A stretch of DNA of 51,584 nt from Bacteroides sp. (GTDB lineage Bacteria; Bacteroidota; Bacteroidia; Bacteroidales; Muribaculaceae). Below the pieces are notes generated by a model. The model saw only the letters and a program-made list of their open reading frames with translations. It did not search any database and was not told the origin of the DNA. The translations under genes and the position numbers were made by a program. Shown piece by piece: positions 41,602 through 49,987 of the stretch (position 1 is its first letter; every line of letters begins with the position of its first letter). The stretch spans positions 1 to 51,584 of the forward strand of contig JAMPBC010000008.1 of assembly GCA_023666905.1 (NCBI GenBank), in the 5' to 3' direction.

Positions 41602-42723
41602 ATGAAAAAGTTGATGCTCATTCTTGTTCCGGCGCTTCTGGCATTGGCCGCATGCACCGGAAAGCAATCCGGAACCGGTGGCCACGCTGCCGCTGCCGGT
41701 GACACCCTTACCACCCGCTCCCGCCTGCTCAGGCTTGTGAAACACCCCCTCTACACCGTTGCCGAGGTTACGAACCCCTGGGACACCACCCGGCTGCTTG
41801 GCCGTTACGTGCTTGCAGCGGCTGATGTTCCGGCCGACAGTCTGCCGGTCTCGCCGGTGAGCACCGTGGTGCGGACTCCGCTGAAAACATCGCTGGTCTA
41901 CAGTGGAGTGCATGCCGGAGCCGTTGATGAGCTGGGGCGCCTCGGAGCCATAACTGCCGTGACCGATGCGCAATATTTCAACAATCCCCGCATCCGTGCC
42001 GCCATTGCCGCCGGACGCATCAGGGATGTGGGCTCGGCCATGTCCCCCTCGGTGGAGCGTATTGTGGAGATTAATCCCGGGGCCATACTGCTGTCGCCCT
42101 ACGAAAACTCCGGCCACGGAGCCATCGAAGCACTGCAGATACCTATAATAGAAATGGCCGACTATATGGAATCAACTCCCCTTGGGCGCGCCGAGTGGAT
42201 AAAACTGCTCGGAGAGCTGTATGGCGAGGCGGAGCGGGCCGACTCCATTTTCCGAGCCGTGGAGCAGACCTACAACAGCCTTGCCGCTCGGGTTAAGGAT
42301 GCCGAACGGCCGATGGTAATCACCGAGCAGAGCCTCAGCGGCGTGTGGGCCATGCCGGGAGGTGGAAGCTACATGGCCCGGATGCTGGCCGATGCCGGTG
42401 CCACTTATCCCTGGGCGGCCGACCGTTCGGCGGGGTCCATTGAACTCTCACCTGCGGCGGTACTTGACAAGGCTCACGATGCGGAGTTCTGGTTCATCCG
42501 CTCCTACGGCCCGCTAACATTGCAGAACCTTGCCGACAATAACGCCGTGAACAGCAGCTTCGCTGCTTTCCGAAAAGACAATGTGTTTGTTTGCAACACA
42601 GCTGAATCGGCTCTGTTCGAGGAATTTCCCTTCCACCCCGAGCTGCTGTTGGCCGACTTTATAACTGCACTGCACCCCGGGTTGTCGGACCGACCGTTGC
42701 GCTACTATTGCCGGGCCGAATGA
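41602..42723 (+). CDS. ABC transporter substrate-binding lipoprotein (metal-chelate type)
   Basis: A 373-residue lipoprotein (lipobox ALAAC, Cys18) of the helical-backbone periplasmic binding family that carries cobalamin, haem or iron-siderophores (BtuF/FhuD type). The two lobes are recognisable: VYSGVHAGAVDELGRLGAITAV near residue 95 and the second lobe from PMVITEQSLSGVWAMPGGGSYMARMLADAG. The helix bridging the lobes is centred on GRAEWIKLLGELYGEAERADSIF. No permease or ATPase gene follows, so the rest of the transporter is elsewhere or it works with another system. The ligand cannot be read from the sequence. Confidence 0.87.
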   Translation: MKKLMLILVPALLALAACTGKQSGTGGHAAAAGDTLTTRSRLLRLVKHPLYTVAEVTNPWDTTRLLGRYVLAAADVPADSLPVSPVSTVVRTPLKTSLVYSGVHAGAVDELGRLGAITAVTDAQYFNNPRIRAAIAAGRIRDVGSAMSPSVERIVEINPGAILLSPYENSGHGAIEALQIPIIEMADYMESTPLGRAEWIKLLGELYGEAERADSIFRAVEQTYNSLAARVKDAERPMVITEQSLSGVWAMPGGGSYMARMLADAGATYPWAADRSAGSIELSPAAVLDKAHDAEFWFIRSYGPLTLQNLADNNAVNSSFAAFRKDNVFVCNTAESALFEEFPFHPELLLADFITALHPGLSDRPLRYYCRAE

Positions 42724-42828
42724 GCCTACCGATGGCAGAATTTATGCTAAAAATATGCGGAAACTTACAAAAATCAATTTTTTTTGAAGATTTTTTGCAA
42801 AAAAGTATGGTGATTTAAAATTTATCTT

Positions 42829-42836
42829 TACTTTTG
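42829..42836 (+). promoter_or_regulatory. -7 box of the 417-residue secreted protein gene
   Basis: TACTTTTG, leader about 88 nt. Upstream a perfect TTTTTTGCAAAAAA palindrome lies at 42791-42804; no TTTG is at the right spacing. Confidence 0.4.
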
Positions 42837-42930
42837 CCGAATAATAGTTAATAACAGTATCCAAAACACAGGTACATTTAACATAGAAAACTCACATTAT
42901 TCATTAATTTCATTACACACTTCAAAGCGT

Positions 42931-44184
42931 ATGAAAAAAATTTACACCTTAATTTTATCAGCCCTCTGCGTGTCCGGAGCATCCGCCGCATCGTATCAGG
43001 CTCTGAGCGCTAACAAACTCGACGCTCAAATGATGAACCAAATCACTCTGACTAAAAAGGCAAGTCAGCAAGCAGCAACAGTTAAGGCTGCTCCTGAAAT
43101 GAGCACTATGAAAGCTGCCATTGACGACTATGTAGGCGAATGGGAATGGCTTTATTCATCATTGGCATCTCAATCTGCTGCCACCGGTAGTTGCGTTGTT
43201 ACTGCAGGCGATGGTAACACATTGAACTTTGAATTTGTTGCTGAAAGCGGTTTGAAATTTACCGTGGAAGGTACATACTTCACTTTCCAGGGAAAAGTGG
43301 AGATTGCCCAGCAGAGCTTAGGCATTAATATTGTGGACCAAAATGATGCAGTTATTGGAGAAGCATATTTCTATAATATCGGTGCTAATAATGATGGCTT
43401 CGTAATTAATTCAACACCTATCACCGCAACATACGATGAAACCTCTAACAGTTTCAGCCTTGCCGGTAATATTTGCATTGGAACTCTTGATTTTAAGGGT
43501 ATGCTTGACATTTACCAAAACAATACAATGCAAGTGCCCGTTGATTGGGATTCGCATAATGCAAAATATTTCGACGGCATTTTCGCTCCCATGTACGGCA
43601 TTACTGAAAATCAAATGGTGGAATTTGATGTGGAGGTGCTTGAAAACCCGGCAAATCCCGGTTATTTCCGTATGAAAAACCCGTTGATTGAAATCAATGG
43701 AGCTGCTTGCAACATTGATGTGGACGCAACTGACCCCGAATATGTTCTGATTCCTCAAACCAATACCAACTATACTGACAAATCTGACGGAATTACCTAT
43801 ATTATAAGCCAGTCATACGCAATGGCAAATATGGTGGCACCGGAAAAGCAATTGGATAAAGCAGGTTTCCTTGCACAAAGAGGTGATTATAACATTACAT
43901 TTGACAAGGCTGCAGGTCGAATCACCTTCCCCGGCAACTGTTGCTTCTTCATGTGGCCCAAGAGTTCTATCCCCAATAACTTGTACACTGCTCAAGCTGC
44001 TTTCGCCGGTTATCTGCAGTTCACTGACGATAATGCCGGAATTTCAGACGTGACTGTCGGTGGTGATGCCAATGCTCCCGTTGAATACTTCAACCTGCAG
44101 GGTGTCCGCGTGAACAATCCCGAAAACGGCCAGATTGTTATCCGTCGTCAAGGCAACAAAGTTAGCAAAGTGTATGTGAAATAA
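42931..44184 (+). CDS. Secreted protein of unknown function with sorting-like tail
   Basis: A 417-residue exported protein (signal peptide ending ASA, residue 19). After a Gln/Ala-rich spacer (30-60), residues about 65-360 are beta-rich with no motif I recognise; two lipocalin- or calycin-like repeats may start at YVGEWEWLYS and at FDGIFAPMYG. The last 35 residues (VEYFNLQGVRVNNPENG, then VIRRQGNKVSKVYVK) are the short C-terminal tail seen on many secreted Prevotella/Muribaculaceae proteins and are probably a secretion or anchoring signal. It has its own promoter and terminator. Function unknown. Confidence 0.75.
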   Translation: MKKIYTLILSALCVSGASAASYQALSANKLDAQMMNQITLTKKASQQAATVKAAPEMSTMKAAIDDYVGEWEWLYSSLASQSAATGSCVVTAGDGNTLNFEFVAESGLKFTVEGTYFTFQGKVEIAQQSLGINIVDQNDAVIGEAYFYNIGANNDGFVINSTPITATYDETSNSFSLAGNICIGTLDFKGMLDIYQNNTMQVPVDWDSHNAKYFDGIFAPMYGITENQMVEFDVEVLENPANPGYFRMKNPLIEINGAACNIDVDATDPEYVLIPQTNTNYTDKSDGITYIISQSYAMANMVAPEKQLDKAGFLAQRGDYNITFDKAAGRITFPGNCCFFMWPKSSIPNNLYTAQAAFAGYLQFTDDNAGISDVTVGGDANAPVEYFNLQGVRVNNPENGQIVIRRQGNKVSKVYVK

Positions 44185-44208
44185 TCACATACCGATCCAA
44201 TAAATAAG

Positions 44209-44252
44209 CATCGCCGCTGCTCCCTTCCCGGGCCAGCGGCGATGTCGCTTTT
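44209..44252 (+). terminator. Intrinsic terminator after the 417-residue gene
   Basis: Perfect 11-bp GC-rich stem (44209-44219 with 44234-44244), 14-nt loop, then TCGCTTTT. Confidence 0.75.
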
Positions 44253-44266
44253 AATCTGTTTCATCA

Positions 44267-44304
44267 ACTTTAGAAAACTGTCACATGCGACACTTTTCTA
44301 AAGT
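44267..44304. repeat. 38-bp near-perfect palindrome
   Basis: ACTTTAGAAAA and its complement (44267-44277, 44294-44304) enclose TGTC/GACA (44279-44282, 44289-44292) with a single C-C mismatch on each side and the 6-nt core ACATGC. It lies between two converging genes after a separate terminator and has no U-run. It could be an operator, a recombination site or a dispersed repeat. Confidence 0.6.
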
Positions 44305-44338
44305 ACAAAGTGAATTGTGTCTTAACCAAATTTTCATT

Positions 44339-44378
44339 GTGGCTGCGATTCGGTGGCTGCGATTCGGATCATCGCAGC
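44339..44378. repeat. 14-bp tandem duplication with hairpin
   Basis: Two exact copies of GTGGCTGCGATTCG (44339-44352, 44353-44366). The second copy can pair with ATCGCAGC at 44371-44378 to give an 8-bp stem (GCTGCGAT, 44356-44363). The remainder of 44185-44421 contains the terminator and the palindrome; no reading frame is evident. Confidence 0.6.
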
Positions 44379-44421
44379 GGTATCTATTGCAGTATAGCGT
44401 GATTGCTTATTGGAAGTGGGG

Positions 44422-46248
44422 TTAGATGAGGAGTTTCATTTGACAGGCGGAGCAGTCGAAGCTGAGGGCGTAGCGGTTGGGGCCGCTGACAAGGAAGAGT
44501 TTTTCCGGCCATAGGCGACCCTGAGGAGTGAGCAGGCAGCGGCCGTTCTCACGACGGATGCAGTGGCGGGTGGTCATAACCACACGGGGTCCGGATGGCT
44601 TTTGGCTGACTTCAAGAGCCGGCTCAATGGCAGTGGCGCCGTGGCTGCGGTAGAATTGCTCGGCAAGATGATTGGCCACGTTTTGGTGATAGGTGAGAGT
44701 GGTGGATTCGGGCCACGAGGCGTCAGGATTTTCGGAGCGGCGATAGCGGAAGGGATGAGTGGTTACTATGGAGCGCTCGAGTTCGGCGAGGGCGTTGCGG
44801 CGCAGTTCGGTGAGCTGCGAGAGGGGGATGAAAAGAGAGCCGGCGCGGTCAGTGATGGTGCGCGGGCTGAAAATGGTGTCGCCGGTCTTGGCAAGTGCTT
44901 TGCGGCGGGGCTCGGTGGGGTCTTTCTGCGCGGGAGCCGCTTCTGTGTGGAGCGTTACGGTTACGGAGTGTGAGCCGGTGGCGGCATCAAGAGCGAAGCC
45001 TCCGGGAACAGCACGCAGCGTAAGGTCAACCGCAATGGTGCGCCGGGCGGTATCGCCGGCCAGTCGGGCCTCGCGCAGGCGGTTGTGGTTGCGGTAAAGG
45101 GTTGTGCCGCGGGGAATGTCGACGGCCGAAGCGGGGATGATAAGTTGCCCCTCCATGCGGTTGACGCGGAAACCGGTGAACACGCCGGCGGAGTTGAAAT
45201 AGCCCAGCCCGTCGCCATTGGCAATGGGAACGGAGAGCTCGGCCTTGATACCCCGGGGGGATGAGGCCAACACCTTGCCCACGGCCGGCCCGGTCCATTT
45301 GGGAGTGAGCGGCGAGGTGATTCCGGCGGGGCGCGCTGAGGTGGTGAAGTAAGTGGTGAAGCCGCGGTTGAAGCTTTGTGTGAGGTCGGGGGTGAAGTCT
45401 ATGCGGGAAATGCCCATGGATGAACGCTCATAGAGGTCGGGGTGCAGTGCTATGGCACGGTCAATGGCGTTGCGGTAGGCCGCAACGGTGTTTTTCACGT
45501 AGGAAGCTTCCTTGAGACGCCCCTCTATTTTGAAAGAGCTGATGCCGGCCTGAAGCATCTGTCCGATTAGTTCGGAGCGGTTGAGGTCCTTGAGCGAGAG
45601 CAGGTGACGCCCCTCTATGAGCTTGTTGCCGGCGGAGTCTACAAGGTCGAAGCGGTGGCGGCAAATCTGCGGACACTCGCCTCGGTTGGCGCTGCGCCGC
45701 TGGGCCATGAATCCGGCCTGACAGTCGCCGCTGTAGCTCACGCAGAGGGCGCCGTGAACAAAAGCCTCAAGCGGGGCCTGGGGCACTTCGCGGTTCACCT
45801 CGGCCATTTCGTCAATGGTCATTTCGCGCGGGAGCACAAGTTGGGAGAAACCGCACTCCCAAAGGAAGCGGGCGCGGGCAGGGGTGCGGATGTCGCACTG
45901 GGTGGAAGCGTGGAGGTCGATTGGCGGAATGTCCATGCGCAGAAGCGCCATGTCCTGGACAATGAGAGCGTCCACTCCAATGCGGTAGAGCCTTTTCACC
46001 AAGGCCTCCACCTGGCGGAGCTCGTTGTCGTAAACAAGGGTGTTGAGCGTGACGTAGACGCGCACACCGAAGCGGTGGGCCTCGTTGACCACGCGGGCAA
46101 TCTGCTCCACGGAATTGGCTGCGGCGCTCCGTGCGCCATGGGATTCGGAGCCAATGTACACGGCATCGGCGCCATGGCTAATGGCCTCTATGGCGGTCTG
46201 GGCGTCGCGGGCAGGCGCCAACAGTTCTATTTTTCGTTTGGCTGTCAT
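44422..46248 (-). CDS. Peptidase U32 family protein
   Basis: A 608-residue U32 protein. The N-terminal barrel has KIELLAPARDAQTAIEAI and the family block AFVHGALCVSYSGDCQAG followed by RSANRGECPQICRHRF, which supplies Cys for a metal cluster in relatives. E. coli homologues (RlhA, TrhP) are RNA hydroxylation enzymes and not proteases, so an RNA-modification role is as likely as proteolysis. The C-terminal half (about 320-560) is beta-rich, as in the long U32 form. It starts at ATG 46248, 7 nt after a TAATTTTG box. It stands alone, facing away from the glycosyltransferase. Confidence 0.92.
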   Translation of the reverse strand: MTAKRKIELLAPARDAQTAIEAISHGADAVYIGSESHGARSAAANSVEQIARVVNEAHRFGVRVYVTLNTLVYDNELRQVEALVKRLYRIGVDALIVQDMALLRMDIPPIDLHASTQCDIRTPARARFLWECGFSQLVLPREMTIDEMAEVNREVPQAPLEAFVHGALCVSYSGDCQAGFMAQRRSANRGECPQICRHRFDLVDSAGNKLIEGRHLLSLKDLNRSELIGQMLQAGISSFKIEGRLKEASYVKNTVAAYRNAIDRAIALHPDLYERSSMGISRIDFTPDLTQSFNRGFTTYFTTSARPAGITSPLTPKWTGPAVGKVLASSPRGIKAELSVPIANGDGLGYFNSAGVFTGFRVNRMEGQLIIPASAVDIPRGTTLYRNHNRLREARLAGDTARRTIAVDLTLRAVPGGFALDAATGSHSVTVTLHTEAAPAQKDPTEPRRKALAKTGDTIFSPRTITDRAGSLFIPLSQLTELRRNALAELERSIVTTHPFRYRRSENPDASWPESTTLTYHQNVANHLAEQFYRSHGATAIEPALEVSQKPSGPRVVMTTRHCIRRENGRCLLTPQGRLWPEKLFLVSGPNRYALSFDCSACQMKLLI

Positions 46249-46255
46249 TTCGCTG

Positions 46256-46263
46256 CAAAATTA
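46256..46263 (-). promoter_or_regulatory. -7 box directly before the U32 gene
   Basis: Minus-strand TAATTTTG (46263-46256) ends 7 nt before ATG 46248, implying a leaderless or near-leaderless transcript. Confidence 0.45.
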
Positions 46264-46319
46264 CAATTTTCCCGACAATTTTTTTGAGTTACGGTGCGGT
46301 TAAAGTCTGTTTCTTTCAC

Positions 46320-46327
46320 TACCTTTG
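46320..46327 (+). promoter_or_regulatory. -7 box of the GT2 gene at 46385
   Basis: TACCTTTG; leader about 50 nt. No TTTG at the proper spacing. Confidence 0.4.
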
Positions 46328-46384
46328 CATGCAAGCGGGCGCCGTCGGCTTACGGCTGCGGCACCGGCTTTGGAAAAGAATGTA

Positions 46385-47392
46385 ATGGAACACAATGATA
46401 AAGCGGTGCCGGGCCGCGAGCAACACCCGGAGATTCTGACAGTTGTCATGCCGGTGCGTAACCGTCCGGAGCTGGTGGTGCGGGCGCTTGGCAGCATTGC
46501 CGAGCAAACTTGCAAGCCGGCCGAGCTGATTGTTGTCGACAATGGCTCGACCGACGCCACTCCCGCCGTGCTCCGGCAGTGGGCCGCGGCAAATGCCGAT
46601 GCGGGCTTCCGCCTTACGCTGCTGAGCGAACAGCGGCCCGGGGCATCGGCGGCGCGCAATCGCGGGCTTGAAGCTGTGAAGACGCCCTACGTAATGTTTT
46701 TTGACTCGGACGACGTGATGGAGTATGACCACCTGCAGCGGGTGACCGATATGCTGCGGCGCGAGCCGGAGGCGGAGTTGGTGTACTGGAGCGTGGCGTT
46801 CCGCGATGCCGAGGGGTGGACATCGGTGAAAGCGGCTTGTGAGCCGGAGCACCTGATGGAAAACGTGATACTCCATTCGGTGCTGGGCACGCAGCGTTAT
46901 TGCATCCAAACCGAGCTGCTTCGCCGAGCCGGAGGGTGGAACGAATCGCTGCCCGTGTGGAACGACTATGAGCTTGGCATACGGTTGCTGGCCAGCACGC
47001 CGCATATTCGTGCCGTGAGGCTTGCGGGAAGTCCGAGGGTTATAATCGACACATCGGGCACCGACACAATCACCGGGCGCACGTTCAAATCTCGCGCCGC
47101 CGGACACGCCAAGGCCATAGAGGCGATAGCGCAACTGCTCAAAGGGAACGATGAATGGCTTTTGCTGTTTCGCATGAAGTTAGCTGTTCTTGCCGGAAAT
47201 TATCGCCGTGAAGGGGACAAATGTTTGGCCGACAGAACTCTGGAAAGAGCGATGGCGACATACGGCGCTCCGCTTCGCCGGAAAATGAAACTGATTTACG
47301 CTGTTCAGTGCCTTGCCGGAAGCGGCGGGACATTTTTAGCGGCATACGACCAAAAGAGAGTCTGGAAGAAAAAAGCAAACGAAAAAAAATGA
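46385..47392 (+). CDS. Glycosyltransferase family 2
   Basis: A 335-residue GT-A enzyme: LTVVMPVRNRPELVVRALGSI at the N-terminus, VVDNGSTDATP (nucleotide-sugar), RPGASAARNRGLEA and the metal site MFFDSDDVMEYDH (about residue 103). These are the core motifs of GT2 transferases building surface glycans. I start at ATG 46385 (MEHNDKAVP); the frame is open further to 46325 but that part overlaps the -7 box. A C-terminal 100-residue helical region has no transmembrane segment. It is a single gene, so its acceptor pathway is unknown. Confidence 0.88.
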   Translation: MEHNDKAVPGREQHPEILTVVMPVRNRPELVVRALGSIAEQTCKPAELIVVDNGSTDATPAVLRQWAAANADAGFRLTLLSEQRPGASAARNRGLEAVKTPYVMFFDSDDVMEYDHLQRVTDMLRREPEAELVYWSVAFRDAEGWTSVKAACEPEHLMENVILHSVLGTQRYCIQTELLRRAGGWNESLPVWNDYELGIRLLASTPHIRAVRLAGSPRVIIDTSGTDTITGRTFKSRAAGHAKAIEAIAQLLKGNDEWLLLFRMKLAVLAGNYRREGDKCLADRTLERAMATYGAPLRRKMKLIYAVQCLAGSGGTFLAAYDQKRVWKKKANEKK

Positions 47393-47425
47393 GCATAAAA
47401 ACGCCTAAATATCAGCTAAATTGCA

Positions 47426-47433
47426 TATCTTTG
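47426..47433 (+). promoter_or_regulatory. -7 box of the 802-residue secreted protein gene
   Basis: TATCTTTG; leader about 110 nt to ATG 47550. No clear -33. Confidence 0.4.
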
Positions 47434-47549
47434 CACAGACTTGAACGTATGCAATGTAAAGTGTGCCCATACTGTTTTGCACGTGAAAAGTAGTGAAATA
47501 TAGTAAATTGACAATAAACCAAATATCTTTTACCAATTAATTACCAGCT

Positions 47550-49958
47550 ATGCTGAAAAATTTTTTACTTTCAACAATGTTGTGTGCCGCTGCAACTGTG
47601 GCCACAGCCGCTGAACCGGTGGAGTTGACATTCAACCGAACCGGAACAGATGCAGGCTCGGTGACCGTTACTGCAACCGGACTCCCGGGAGTTACCGCCA
47701 CACTAACGGAAGCCTCGCCCGCTTTCAAACCCACTGCAAGCTCGGTTACGAGCAGCATTCTTTGTCCCAATGCAAATGCCAATACCAACCCCACAATCAC
47801 ACTGGAGTTCACTGTCAACGGGCTTCCTGCTGATTATCAAATTTCCGGGCTTGGTCTTGACATCCATGCTCTTGACGGAACAAGCGGCTATCAGGCCGCT
47901 GACGATGGCAAAACACGCCAGTGGAATGTTGCCGCAACCGTGGGTGGAACCCAAATCAACCCATTAAGCAACATTGACATTGCTGCAGGTGTGAACGCAA
48001 GTAGCAGCATGCGCCACAAAGTGTGGACCATGGAAGCCGCTTCGCCCGTCACCGCAACTTCTCCCCTCGTTATTCGCCTTACCATAACCAAAGGCTCCGA
48101 AAACCCCGGTTGCTTCTTCGGACTGAGCTCGCTGAAGCTCCTCACCGATGGTGAAGGCGGCGGCACCGTAGAACCCAAACCGGATCCCGAACCCACCCCC
48201 GAACCTACGCCCATCGACCCCTCGGAAGGCTCATACTGGTACATAAAGTGGAAAGCAAACACTTCCGATTACATCCGTCAGAGCGGAACCAAGTTCATCA
48301 TAGGCGAGAAATCAACCACCGCCTCATGTTTGTGGGAATTCGTGCCAACCGATAAAGAGAATTGCTACTATCTGCGCAACGTCACCACCGGACAGTACAT
48401 GGGTTCATGCAACATGACTCCCGCTTCAGCCTCAAAGGTTCTCGCTTCCGACACACCTGTGGAATATTACGTGGGTAAGACTGCCTCTACCAACTCGGAA
48501 ATAAAAGGTTGCTACTGGCTGTCGTCAACCGACTGCTCCGGTTACAATGTTGAGAACAACACCCGCTGTCTGAATAAAGACGGTGCCAGCGACGATATTA
48601 TCACATGGAAGAACAACACCGCTTATCAAACCAACGTGGGCAGCTACTGGACCCTCGAACCTTACGAGGACCGTCCCTTCACTCCCGCTCAGGCAATTGG
48701 CGAGGCAACTTATTTCTACTACATTCAGGATGCCGACGGCAAAGCGTTGAACCACGATTTGCAATGGGTTGAACGTGGCATGGATGCAAGCCAGAAATGG
48801 TACTTTGTTGGCGAGGCCAATGCAATGGGCGGCTATCAAGTTGTTGCTGCCGACGCCACTACAGCTTCATTTGAAGCTCTCCGTTTCGTTGTGGCCAAGG
48901 CTGAAGATGGTTTGCTCTACACTCTGACCGATGCCAACGGCAATAAACTCAGCATTGCCGGTGTTGACGCTTTCACTTTCTCAGGCTTCCGCGACCGCAA
49001 TCCTTTCGCTCTTAAAGCTCAAATCTACACCCTGCCTTGCGGCTCGCTCGGTTCCAATTATGTTACTTCAGTGGCCATTGATGCCAACAAGGAGGGCTTT
49101 GGCGACTACCGCTACCCCATGGCCACAGAGAACAACGGCTCCATTGAATATCCCATGGCCGGCACTCCATCACATCGATACACCATGCTCAGCCGCGACC
49201 GTGCAAACATCGGTGCCGGTGAGTTTGAGGTTAACATCACACTCAAATCGGCCCCCGCTTCCAATGAGTTGGTGCTCCTTTACTTTGACTGGGACCGCGA
49301 TGGCGTGTTTGAAAAAACCGTTAACGTAACTCCCGCCAAGGAGATGAATGTAAAGGTTGAAGTTCCTGAAACAGCTAAGGCAGGTGAATCGCGCATGCGC
49401 ATAAAAGTCACCTCAAACGGTCTTGTTGAAGCCGACGACGACGTTGCCGGTCAGGTTCTTGACCTGTTCTTGAACTACGTCCCCGCCGGTGGTAAAAAGC
49501 TTGACCCCATTGTACGAGTTAACTCACGCGAACGTGGTAGCGCTTACTACAACACAAATTCACACTATGCTGTAGCTAACAAATATGGAACAGCAGCCTT
49601 CCTTTTCTGGCGTGAAAACAACCGCGTTTACTCAGTCGAGCCCTCTTGCGAAGTAGCTCCATCGGAAGTTCAGCGCGTGCTCACCGCCGTGTTCTCGCCC
49701 AACCTTGACCTGTCGGGCATTGACACCACCAAGCTCGGACTGACCGACGGCGACGCTTCAATCAACGTACACGGCCATGTCATCAGCGTGCTCAGCTCAA
49801 CCGCCGTTAGCGACATCATGGTGTTTGGCATCGACGGTTCATTGCTGCTTCACACCTGCGGCGCTTCTGAAGCCGATGCTTCGCACCTCGCTTCCGGAGT
49901 GTACGTTGTCAAGGCTCTCACCGCCAATGGCTCGGCCACTGCTAAAATAATTTTATAA
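47550..49958 (+). CDS. Large secreted multidomain protein (GEVED-type, sorting-like tail)
   Basis: An 802-residue exported protein (signal peptide ending TAA/EPV, about residue 21). Residues 25-200 form a beta-sandwich module, then a linker GEGGGTVEPKPDPEPTPEP (about 202-222). Residues 225-370 look like a beta-trefoil or ricin-like carbohydrate-binding repeat region (SYWYIKWKANTSDYI, YYLRNVTTGQYMG, LNKDG). A GEVED-like domain (ELVLLYFDWDRDGVFEKTV, then ESRMRIKVT) occupies about 565-650, and the C-terminus (VSDIMVFGIDGSLLLHTCGA ... SGVYVVKAL) is a sorting-like tail. It probably binds glycan at the cell surface. The sulfatase gene 29 bp downstream is likely co-transcribed, suggesting a sulfated-glycan target. 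No catalytic motif is seen. Confidence 0.78.
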   Translation: MLKNFLLSTMLCAAATVATAAEPVELTFNRTGTDAGSVTVTATGLPGVTATLTEASPAFKPTASSVTSSILCPNANANTNPTITLEFTVNGLPADYQISGLGLDIHALDGTSGYQAADDGKTRQWNVAATVGGTQINPLSNIDIAAGVNASSSMRHKVWTMEAASPVTATSPLVIRLTITKGSENPGCFFGLSSLKLLTDGEGGGTVEPKPDPEPTPEPTPIDPSEGSYWYIKWKANTSDYIRQSGTKFIIGEKSTTASCLWEFVPTDKENCYYLRNVTTGQYMGSCNMTPASASKVLASDTPVEYYVGKTASTNSEIKGCYWLSSTDCSGYNVENNTRCLNKDGASDDIITWKNNTAYQTNVGSYWTLEPYEDRPFTPAQAIGEATYFYYIQDADGKALNHDLQWVERGMDASQKWYFVGEANAMGGYQVVAADATTASFEALRFVVAKAEDGLLYTLTDANGNKLSIAGVDAFTFSGFRDRNPFALKAQIYTLPCGSLGSNYVTSVAIDANKEGFGDYRYPMATENNGSIEYPMAGTPSHRYTMLSRDRANIGAGEFEVNITLKSAPASNELVLLYFDWDRDGVFEKTVNVTPAKEMNVKVEVPETAKAGESRMRIKVTSNGLVEADDDVAGQVLDLFLNYVPAGGKKLDPIVRVNSRERGSAYYNTNSHYAVANKYGTAAFLFWRENNRVYSVEPSCEVAPSEVQRVLTAVFSPNLDLSGIDTTKLGLTDGDASINVHGHVISVLSSTAVSDIMVFGIDGSLLLHTCGASEADASHLASGVYVVKALTANGSATAKIIL

Positions 49959-49987
49959 TATATCACTCTCTTCAATAGAATCAAAAC

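Noticed and set aside
41545..42117. N-terminal extension of dnaG
   Set aside because: Only an open antisense frame of the binding-protein gene; DnaG family sequences start near MRRIDRETV.
44267..44378. CRISPR-like array
   Set aside because: The palindrome occurs once and the 14-mer repeats are directly adjacent, with no spacers; no cas gene in the window.
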